Source of the DNA: Chloroflexota bacterium | GTDB lineage: Bacteria; Chloroflexota; Limnocylindria; Limnocylindrales; CSP1-4 | Direction: 5' to 3' | DNA: 5,143 nucleotides | Assembly: GCA_013694835.1 (NCBI GenBank) | Contig: JACDBP010000361.1 | Location: forward strand, 1 to 5,143 | Shown here: positions 1 to 5,143 of the stretch, in pieces | How the letters are laid out: each line of letters opens with the position of its first letter | Numbering within the stretch: position 1 is the stretch's first letter | Program-made: the position numbers and the translations under genes | The notes under the pieces: model-generated | Database searches by the model: none | What the model saw: the letters and a program-made list of their open reading frames with translations, nothing else | Told to the model about the DNA's origin: nothing

Positions 1-430
1 CCCCCGGCTGGTGCTGGCCGAACTCGGCCGGTGGCGAGCCGGCGGGGAGCGGCGTCACGACCGCCGCGCCGTGCCCGCCGGCACCCAGGGACGCGATGGC
101 TGCGTCCACGGCCTCGGACGGTACGGCCGGCTGGATCAGCACGTCGATGGTGCCGCCACAGGCAAGTCCGACGTCCCATGCCTCCTCGTCGCTGATGCCA
201 TACCGGATGACCCGCGACCGGCCGGTCGACCGCGCGATGGTGATCTCCTCGGCCGCCGCGCCCTCCACGCAGCCCCCGCTCACCGACCCGGCGATCCGCC
301 CGTCGGTCGCGTACAGCAGCACGGCCCCCTCGGGCCGTGGCGCGGACCCGAACGTGCGCACGACGACGGCCCGCCCGGCCTCCACGCCGTCCTCGCGCCA
401 CGCCGCCAACTGCTCCAGCAGTCCCTTCAC
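1..430 (-). CDS. XdhC/CoxI family molybdenum hydroxylase maturation protein, N-terminal part
   Basis: This is a partial gene: 143 codons are visible and the 3' end lies beyond base 1. Seen in the sequence: the protein starts MKGLLEQLAAW and carries the three signatures of the XdhC_CoxI N-terminal domain: GSAPRPEGA (residues 28-36), GSVSGGCVE (48-56, Cys54) and GLACGGTIDV (88-97, Cys91). Known for the family: XdhC proteins bind molybdenum cofactor, protect it, and help deliver the sulfurated form to xanthine dehydrogenase-type enzymes; they act in the cytoplasm. The GTG start at 430 is chosen because GGGGAG lies just upstream and because it overlaps the stop of the VWA gene in a GTGA arrangement (bases 430-427), which suggests translational coupling. 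Whether a C-terminal Rossmann domain follows cannot be seen; some members are split into two short proteins. The domain assignment is firm, but the exact target enzyme is unknown. Confidence 0.93.
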   Translation of the reverse strand, partial: MKGLLEQLAAWREDGVEAGRAVVVRTFGSAPRPEGAVLLYATDGRIAGSVSGGCVEGAAAEEITIARSTGRSRVIRYGISDEEAWDVGLACGGTIDVLIQPAVPSEAVDAAIASLGAGGHGAAVVTPLPAGSPPAEFGQHQPG

Positions 431-1755
431 CTGTCGCTCCCCACCGTTGCTGGATCGATGGCAGGCAACGCTGCACTCGCGGCCGCCCGGCTGGCGCGCC
501 GCGTGTCGCCGGCTCGGACGCCTCCCAGGATCTGCCCCAGCCGTTCGAGGTCGGCGACCGTGCCTGCCGCCAGGAAGTCATCGATGTAGGGATAGGCGGC
601 GCGCATCCCGCCGGCCAGCGGCTGGTATCCCACGACGCCAGCGAGTGGGTTCAACCAGACGAGGCGGTGGCAATTCCGGCGGAGGCGGGCGGTCTCGGCG
701 GCGACGAGCGCCGGATCGCCGCGATCCCAGCCGTCGGAGACGACGACCACGACGCCCGAGGTGCGCAGCGTCCGCCGTGCCCAGTGCTGGTTGAAGTCTC
801 GGAACGACTCACCGATGCGGGTCCCGCCGGCCCAGTCGATCACGGATGCGGAGACACGAGCCAGGGCCCGGTCGCGGTCGCGGTCGCGGAGCAGCCGCGT
901 CACGCGGGTGAGCCTCGTCCCGAAGACGAACGACTCGGTCCGGATGGCGCTCGAGGCCGCGAGCGCCTGCGTGAAGCGCAGCAGCAGGCGGGAGTGTCGC
1001 TCCATCGAACCCGAGATGTCGCACAGCACGACCATCGACCGTGGCTCACGGATCTGGCGCCGCCAGACCCAGGACAGGAGCTGCCCGCCGGTCCCGAGGT
1101 TGCGGCGGAACATCTGTCGGGGAGCGAGCCGGCGGCCGTGGGAGTGGAGCTCGTATCGGCGGGTCCGGCGCTGCTCCAGGCGGGGGATCAGCTGGTCGAT
1201 GAGTCGCTCCGCTTCGCGCAGCTCGGCGGACGACATCCGATCGAAGTCGCGATGGCGGATCACCTCGCCGCGGCTGTACGCATCCGGCGCGATGACCAGC
1301 CCCTCGATCGGATCGGCGTCCGTGGCGGCCTCGTCCTCGGTGCCGATGGGGATGCCCTGCTCCTGCGTGGACCGCGAACGCGCCTCCCCGCCGTCCTCGG
1401 CCTCGATCCCCTCCGGACCCTCCTTCACATCGCCATCCGGCCGTCGCAGCGGATCCGGGGCGAACTCGCCGGGCGCCCGCCAGCGTCGGTCTCGCCACCA
1501 GCGAGCGAAGACCGCATCGTACGTCGGTCGATCGTCCCGACGCCGCGTGAAGATGGCCTCGCCGGCGCCGCGCACCTGCTCGCGGTCGCCCACGTCCACG
1601 AGGGTCAGCGCCCGCGCGAAGTCGACCGCGGCACCCAGGTCCACCGCCAGTCCGGCGAGCCGGAGTGCCCGCCCGAAGCCGACCGCCTCGCGCAGCAGCC
1701 GCCGACCGTCGACGTCCGGTTCGGGTGTCGTCCTGGCCACGACGGGCTTGGTCAT
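427..1755 (-). CDS. CoxE-like VWA domain protein (molybdenum hydroxylase maturation)
   Basis: A 442-residue protein of the VWA_CoxE type, about the usual length. Seen: an N-terminal helical part (about 15-95) with a YDAVFARWW stretch; an acidic, Gly/Pro-rich linker (about 100-160); a conserved-looking segment around 170-235 ending in a basic stretch; then the VWA domain with a complete MIDAS: DISGSM (246-251), Thr312 in GGTRIG, and Asp341/Asp344 in SDGWDRGD. It ends with WLNPL (367-371) and an AAYPYIDDF motif (386-394) typical of CoxE. Known: CoxE works with the AAA+ protein CoxD in post-translational assembly of the metal centre of aerobic CO dehydrogenase; relatives serve other molybdenum hydroxylases. 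No signal peptide or membrane helix is seen, so it is cytoplasmic or peripheral. The ATG start at 1755 lies 8 bases after the ATPase stop and has no clear ribosome binding site, so translation probably depends on coupling. Its stop overlaps the next gene. Confidence 0.93.
   Translation of the reverse strand: MTKPVVARTTPEPDVDGRRLLREAVGFGRALRLAGLAVDLGAAVDFARALTLVDVGDREQVRGAGEAIFTRRRDDRPTYDAVFARWWRDRRWRAPGEFAPDPLRRPDGDVKEGPEGIEAEDGGEARSRSTQEQGIPIGTEDEAATDADPIEGLVIAPDAYSRGEVIRHRDFDRMSSAELREAERLIDQLIPRLEQRRTRRYELHSHGRRLAPRQMFRRNLGTGGQLLSWVWRRQIREPRSMVVLCDISGSMERHSRLLLRFTQALAASSAIRTESFVFGTRLTRVTRLLRDRDRDRALARVSASVIDWAGGTRIGESFRDFNQHWARRTLRTSGVVVVVSDGWDRGDPALVAAETARLRRNCHRLVWLNPLAGVVGYQPLAGGMRAAYPYIDDFLAAGTVADLERLGQILGGVRAGDTRRASRAAASAALPAIDPATVGSDR
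433..438 (-). promoter_or_regulatory. Ribosome binding site of the XdhC-type gene, inside the VWA gene
   Basis: A purine-rich GGGGAG lies within the last codons of the VWA gene, a few bases ahead of the overlapping GTG start at 430. It supports that start and reinitiation by ribosomes finishing the VWA gene. Confidence 0.5.
871..888. repeat. Short in-frame hexamer repeat inside the VWA gene
   Basis: GTCGCG occurs three times in tandem. On the coding strand it encodes alternating Arg-Asp (RDRDRDR, residues 290-296) on the surface between two elements of the VWA domain. The repeat unit keeps the frame, so slippage would add or remove Arg-Asp pairs without breaking the gene. It is probably a by-product of GC-rich codons. 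Confidence 0.5.
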
Positions 1756-1763
1756 CGACTGCG

Positions 1764-2690
1764 TCAGGGGCCGACCGCGGCCTCGGCGAGGTAGCGCCGG
1801 GCGGGCTCGCCGCGGACCTGGCGGATGTCCTCTTCGTACTTGAGGACCACGCCCAGCGTCTCGTCGACCAACTCAGGCGCCAGCTCTCGAGCGCCAAGGC
1901 TGAGGAGCGCGGCCGCCCAGTCGAGCGTCTCGGCGATGCCTGGCACCTTGGTCAGGTCCGCCGACCGCAATCGATGTACGAAGTCGACCACCTCGCGCGC
2001 AAGCCGCTCTGGTGCCTGCGGGACGCGCGCAAGGACGATCTCATACTCCTTCTGCGCCGACGGGTAGTCGATCCAGTGGTAGAGGCAGCGCCGCTTCAGC
2101 GCGTCGTGCACCTCGCGCGTCCGGTTCGACGTCAGGATCACTCGCGGTGGCGTGGTGGCCGTGATCGTGCCGATCTCGGGCACGGTGATCTGGAAGTCGG
2201 ACAGGATCTCCAGGAGGTACGCCTCGAACTCCTCGTCGGCGCGGTCGATCTCGTCGATCAACAGGAGCGGTGCGACGCCGTCCGTCGCCTCCAGCGCCTG
2301 GAGCAGCGGACGGCGGATGAGGAACTCGGGGCCGAAGATGTCGTGCGCGGTGACGCTGCCCGCCTCGCCGCGCGCCTCCAACAACCGGATCTCCAGCATC
2401 TGTCGCGGGTAGTTCCACTCGTAGACGGCGGTGTTCACGTCCAGCCCCTCGTAGCATTGGAGCCGGATGAGCCGAGTGCCGAGACTCGCCGCGAGGACCT
2501 TGGCGAGCTCGGTCTTGCCGACGCCCGCCTCCCCCTCCAGGAGCAGCGGACGTTGCAGCTCGAGCGCGAGGAACACGGCCGTGGCAAGCGATCGATCGGC
2601 GATGTAGCCACGCCGGCCGAACTCGGCCTGGATCGCCTCGATGGTACGGGTGCCCTCGGGTCGCTCCGCGTGATCGTCGGTCGTCTTCAC
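1764..2690 (-). CDS. CoxD-like MoxR family AAA+ ATPase
   Basis: A 308-residue AAA+ ATPase, complete and of normal length for this family. Seen: Walker A GEAGVGKT (53-60), the EWNYPRQML segment (91-99) characteristic of CoxD-type MoxR proteins, Walker B LLLIDEID (142-149), sensor 1 in LTSNR (186-190), and a candidate arginine finger in LKRRC (198-202). Known: CoxD is an ATP-driven chaperone that promotes sulfuration and metal insertion in the active site of aerobic CO dehydrogenase, together with a VWA partner. Here that partner follows after only 8 bases. The GTG at 2690 is the first usual start possible, because an in-frame TAG lies 12 bases upstream (2702-2700). The ribosome binding site is weak (TAGAG). 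General MoxR chaperones also have VWA neighbours, but the CoxE and XdhC genes downstream favour a molybdenum hydroxylase role. The enzyme served is not visible. Confidence 0.94.
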   Translation of the reverse strand: MKTTDDHAERPEGTRTIEAIQAEFGRRGYIADRSLATAVFLALELQRPLLLEGEAGVGKTELAKVLAASLGTRLIRLQCYEGLDVNTAVYEWNYPRQMLEIRLLEARGEAGSVTAHDIFGPEFLIRRPLLQALEATDGVAPLLLIDEIDRADEEFEAYLLEILSDFQITVPEIGTITATTPPRVILTSNRTREVHDALKRRCLYHWIDYPSAQKEYEIVLARVPQAPERLAREVVDFVHRLRSADLTKVPGIAETLDWAAALLSLGARELAPELVDETLGVVLKYEEDIRQVRGEPARRYLAEAAVGP

Positions 2691-2730
2691 CAGCCGACTC
2701 TACCGCCGTGTGCGGGCCGACGCCACGGAC

Positions 2731-3774
2731 TCAACCCTCGGGTGCGTCCAGCTCGCGGGCGTAGCGCGGGAAACGCGAGCGCTGGTCGCGGGTGAGGATC
2801 CCGCCGTGCCCCAGCTTCGCGACCGTGCCGACCGTCGCCGGTTCGCCGGAGAGCAGTCGCGGCAGCAGCAGGTCGACCGCGGTCGCCATCGAATACGCGC
2901 CACAGGTCGGCAGCCCCAGGATGGCCGTCCTGTGGAGACGAGCGAGCCAGAGCATCGATCCCGGGTGCGCCGGCACGCCCCGTCGGACCAGCCGGCCGCC
3001 GAGCTCCTCGAGAGCCACGAAGATCGCGTCAGTCGGGTCCGTCGACGCCGCGCCGGCCGTGAGGATGAGCGGCACCCGATCCGGTCCGCGCGTCAGCTCC
3101 GCGAGTCGCGCGGCGACCGCCTTGGGATCATCATCCAGATAGTCGATGGAAGCGACAGACGACCCGAGTCCTTCGATCTTGGCCCGGACGCTGACCTCGA
3201 ACCGCTCTCGGGCCGTGTCGCGCACCGACTCCTTCACCACGACGGCGACTGCCGTGCCCCGGTACGGCGCGATCCGCACCAGCTCGCGGCTGCCGGACCG
3301 TGCGATCCTGATGGCGACCCGGAGCGCAGTGCGGGCTACGACGTGCGGCGCGATCTTCACCGACGCGACGAGGTCGCCAGGCTCCACGATCCGGCCGTCA
3401 TGGACGGTGAAGACCTCCAGCGGATCGATCCGATTGAGCCGCTCGAGCGCGTTCACCCGGACATGAACGACCCCGGGGATGCTCGCAACGAGATCGACCC
3501 GGCTCTGCACCGGGCCACGAATCTCCAGGCCGTGCCCGGTCACGGCCGCCGCGAGCTCGCGCGCGGCATCGTCCTCGTGGATGTCATCGCGTCCCATCAG
3601 CAGGACCGTCATCAGATCGCCCGCGGGCGCAGCGCCGAGCGCCGCGAGGTCGTCGGCCGAGAGACGTCGGCCCTTGGACCAACGCTCCTCAGCGACGCGG
3701 AGATCTCGGGTCAGCACCGCCCCGACCAGCTCTGCCGGCAGAGGCCGCCCGACCATGATCCGCCGAACGCGCAA
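2731..3774 (-). CDS. Molybdopterin-binding protein (MoCF/MoeA-like domain)
   Basis: A 347-residue protein resembling the molybdopterin-binding half of proteins that are elsewhere fused to a MobA/MocA-like nucleotidyltransferase. Seen: an N-terminal region (1-80) with GRRLSADDLAAL and a DIHEDDAARELAAA helix; a middle region (about 85-170) with VNALERLNRIDPLEVFTV and EPGDLVASVKIAPH; and a MoCF-like Rossmann region (about 173-310) with LTAGAASTDPTDA (238-250), GVPAHPGSM (266-274) and ILGLPTCGAYS (285-295). These match the cofactor-binding loops of MoaB/MogA/MoeA domains, though the usual TGG loop reads TAG. No nucleotidyltransferase domain follows, only about 37 residues. The TTG at 3774 is preferred: GGGAG (3785-3781) lies 6 bases before it. 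An ATG at 3756 would give 341 residues. Inference: it binds or senses the cofactor for the downstream Cox-type maturation proteins. It is cytoplasmic, with no membrane segments. Confidence 0.82.
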   Translation of the reverse strand: MRVRRIMVGRPLPAELVGAVLTRDLRVAEERWSKGRRLSADDLAALGAAPAGDLMTVLLMGRDDIHEDDAARELAAAVTGHGLEIRGPVQSRVDLVASIPGVVHVRVNALERLNRIDPLEVFTVHDGRIVEPGDLVASVKIAPHVVARTALRVAIRIARSGSRELVRIAPYRGTAVAVVVKESVRDTARERFEVSVRAKIEGLGSSVASIDYLDDDPKAVAARLAELTRGPDRVPLILTAGAASTDPTDAIFVALEELGGRLVRRGVPAHPGSMLWLARLHRTAILGLPTCGAYSMATAVDLLLPRLLSGEPATVGTVAKLGHGGILTRDQRSRFPRYARELDAPEG

Positions 3775-3778
3775 GTCG

Positions 3779-3785
3779 CTCTCCC
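3779..3785 (-). promoter_or_regulatory. Ribosome binding site that favours a TTG start
   Basis: The minus-strand bases GGGAGAG lie in the 13-base gap after the transporter stop. The GGGAG core ends 6 bases before the TTG at 3774, which is good Shine-Dalgarno spacing. The ATG at 3756 has no comparable motif at a suitable distance. This site therefore decides the start of the molybdopterin-binding protein. Confidence 0.55.
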
Positions 3786-3787
3786 GC

Positions 3788-5143
3788 TCAGGCGCCCGCG
3801 GGTTCGCCCCGCGGCGCACGCTCAGGTGGCGTGTCGGCCGGCCGGTCATCGGGCGGTTCGTGCTCCCCCTCCTCTGGCTCGGTCTCGATCGTGACGCGGG
3901 GCAGCCACCCCAGCCATCGGGGCATCCACCAGTTCCACTCGCCGAGCAGCCGCATCGTGGAGGGCAGCAGGACACTCCGGATGAGCGTCGCGTCGACCAG
4001 GACCGCCACCGCAAGCCCCAGCCCGAGCTGCTGGATGATCACCAGCCGAAGGGTCACGAACACCGCGAACACCACGACCATGATGGCCGCCGCGCTCGTG
4101 ACCACGCCGGACGTCACCGAGATGCCCCGCGCCACCGCGTCGTTGGACGACAGCCCGCGGTCGCGCGCCTCCTTGACTCGGGTGAGGATGAAGACGTGAT
4201 AGTCCATCGACAGCCCGAACAGGATGGTGAAGATGAAGATCGGGACCCACGCCTCGATGACGCTGGTGGGCTTGATCCCCAGCAGTGACCCGAACCAGCC
4301 GTCCTGGAACACCAGGATCATCGCGCCATACGCGGCACCAGCCGAGAGCAGGTTCAGGATGAGCGCCTTCAGCGGGATGACCAGGGAGTGGAAGGCCAGC
4401 ATCAGCAGCAGGAAGCTCAGCGTCAGCACGAACCCGAACACGAGGGGCATCCGGCTCGCGAAGACCTCGGTCCGGTCCATCACCCGCGCAGCGCGCCCAC
4501 TGACGAACGCCTCCACGTCCGGCAACACCCCGAACGACGCCGGCACCTGCTGGCGACGCACGGCCTGCACGATCTCGTGGTTGCGGGGGTCGTTCTGGTC
4601 GCTGCCCAGGGAGAATGGGATCCGGGCCACGGTGCCGTCCTGCGAATAGGCGATGCCACTCCGTGACTCGCTCAGGCCGGACACCGCCAGGACCGAGTTG
4701 CGAAACGGCTCGATGGCAGCCTTGACATCCGGCCGGTCCGCGTGCGTGACATAGACGTCGAGCGACAGCGTGGTCCCCTGCGGGAAGTGCTCCTGGAGCT
4801 GCTTGATCGCCGCGACGCCCTCGATCGAATCGGGGAACGCGGTGATGTCCGTCTGGCCGAGCCGAAGATGGAGCAGCGGCGAGGCCAGCAGAAGCAGGAC
4901 TGCAGCGGTCCCGGCCGCCCAGACCAGCGGACGGCGCATCACCAGGCCCACGATCCGGCTCCAGATGCCGGTGCCCTCGGCCCGATCACGACCGAAGTAC
5001 GGGATCCGTCCGAAGTCGACGCCACGGCCGAGGATCGCGAGCACCGCCGGCAGGAACGTCAGGCTGCCGACCACGGACACGACCACCACGGCGATGGTGC
5101 CGAGCGCCATGGAGCGGAAGAGCGGCTCGTCCATCAGCAGCAG
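3788..5143 (-). CDS. MMPL/RND family transporter, C-terminal part
   Basis: A partial membrane transporter; 451 codons are visible and the 5' end lies past base 5143. The frame is open through the edge (three Leu codons before an internal Met at 5134), so that Met is not the real start. Numbering from it, there are hydrophobic segments at about 10-35 (the last helix of the first half) and 70-88, then a large extracytoplasmic domain (about 91-227), then helices near 230-248, 252-275, 295-313, 340-362 and 368-393. Diagnostic MMPL motifs are GLSMDYHVFILTRVKE (307-322) and AVLVDATLIRSVLLPS (377-392), the latter followed by a WNWWMP stretch. Roughly 300 N-terminal residues are probably missing. Known: MMPL proteins use the proton gradient to export lipids, drugs or other hydrophobic compounds; the Asp-Tyr pair in SMDY lies in the proton-relay helix. 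A Glu/Pro/Arg-rich cytoplasmic tail (about 415-448) ends the protein. The substrate is unknown. Confidence 0.93.
   Translation of the reverse strand: MLLMDEPLFRSMALGTIAVVVVSVVGSLTFLPAVLAILGRGVDFGRIPYFGRDRAEGTGIWSRIVGLVMRRPLVWAAGTAAVLLLLASPLLHLRLGQTDITAFPDSIEGVAAIKQLQEHFPQGTTLSLDVYVTHADRPDVKAAIEPFRNSVLAVSGLSESRSGIAYSQDGTVARIPFSLGSDQNDPRNHEIVQAVRRQQVPASFGVLPDVEAFVSGRAARVMDRTEVFASRMPLVFGFVLTLSFLLLMLAFHSLVIPLKALILNLLSAGAAYGAMILVFQDGWFGSLLGIKPTSVIEAWVPIFIFTILFGLSMDYHVFILTRVKEARDRGLSSNDAVARGISVTSGVVTSAAAIMVVVFAVFVTLRLVIIQQLGLGLAVAVLVDATLIRSVLLPSTMRLLGEWNWWMPRWLGWLPRVTIETEPEEGEHEPPDDRPADTPPERAPRGEPAGA

Noticed and set aside
337..1794. Long plus-strand open frame of 485 codons opposite the VWA gene, and another at 761-1843
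   Set aside because: The translations are low-complexity, Arg/Ala/Pro-rich and show no domain motifs, while the opposite strand encodes a clear CoxE-like protein. Such frames are expected in very GC-rich DNA.
1046..1897. Minus-strand open frames in other frames (809-1024, 1046-1897, 2041-2457, 2700-2903, 3846-4250)
   Set aside because: They lie within well-supported genes in a different frame and have Arg/Gly/Ala-rich sequences without motifs.
2691..2730. Promoter or terminator in the 40-base gap before the AAA+ gene
   Set aside because: This is the largest gap. It shows no stable hairpin followed by T residues and no recognisable -35/-10 pair. It is best read as a spacer within an operon.
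1665..2795. Plus-strand open frame of 376 codons opposite the AAA+ gene
   Set aside because: The minus strand carries Walker A, Walker B and sensor motifs. The plus-strand product has no recognisable fold and spans the junctions of real genes.
3775..4014. N-terminal extension of the molybdopterin-binding protein up to an upstream start at 4014
   Set aside because: The extra 80 residues are the out-of-frame reading of the transporter's conserved C-terminal helices. They are basic and low in complexity, and TTG at 3774 has a good ribosome binding site.
2710..4288. Plus-strand open frames at 2710-3894 and 3479-4288
   Set aside because: They are antisense to the molybdopterin-binding protein and the transporter and have compositions typical of shadow frames (His/Arg/Asp-rich, no motifs).
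5134..5143. ATG at 5134 as the true start of the transporter
   Set aside because: The reading frame is open to the window edge, and the first residues match the end of the first transmembrane half of an MMPL protein, so about 300 residues are missing upstream.

Overview
The window is very GC-rich throughout. It holds five protein genes, all on the minus strand and packed almost without gaps, so transcription runs from the right-hand end towards base 1. Every break between genes is at most 40 bases, and one pair overlaps by 4 bases. No RNA gene, mobile element, CRISPR array or convincing internal promoter or terminator was seen. The base composition, the use of GTG and TTG starts, and the combination of an MMPL transporter with Cox-type genes suggest a high-GC aerobic soil or water bacterium, such as a Chloroflexota or Actinomycetota lineage. 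This placement is an inference from style and not a phylogenetic result.

In order of transcription: (1) the C-terminal part of an MMPL/RND-family membrane transporter (5143 to 3788, 5' end outside the window); (2) a stand-alone molybdopterin-binding protein with a MoCF/MoeA-like domain (3774 to 2731); (3) a CoxD-like MoxR AAA+ ATPase (2690 to 1764); (4) a CoxE-like protein with a von Willebrand A domain and an intact metal-binding MIDAS motif (1755 to 427); (5) the N-terminal 143 codons of an XdhC/CoxI-family protein (430 to 1, 3' end outside the window).

Genes 2 to 5 form a maturation cassette for a molybdenum hydroxylase of the xanthine dehydrogenase/aerobic CO dehydrogenase superfamily. 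The AAA+ and VWA proteins act as a pair in remodelling or inserting the active-site metal. XdhC-type proteins bind the molybdenum cofactor and help it become sulfurated and inserted. The molybdopterin-binding protein probably handles or senses the cofactor. The large, medium and small enzyme subunits are not in the window, so the substrate (CO, a purine, an aldehyde or other) cannot be read from it. The MMPL gene sits 13 bases upstream of the cassette and may be co-transcribed with it, which is the least expected part of the layout.
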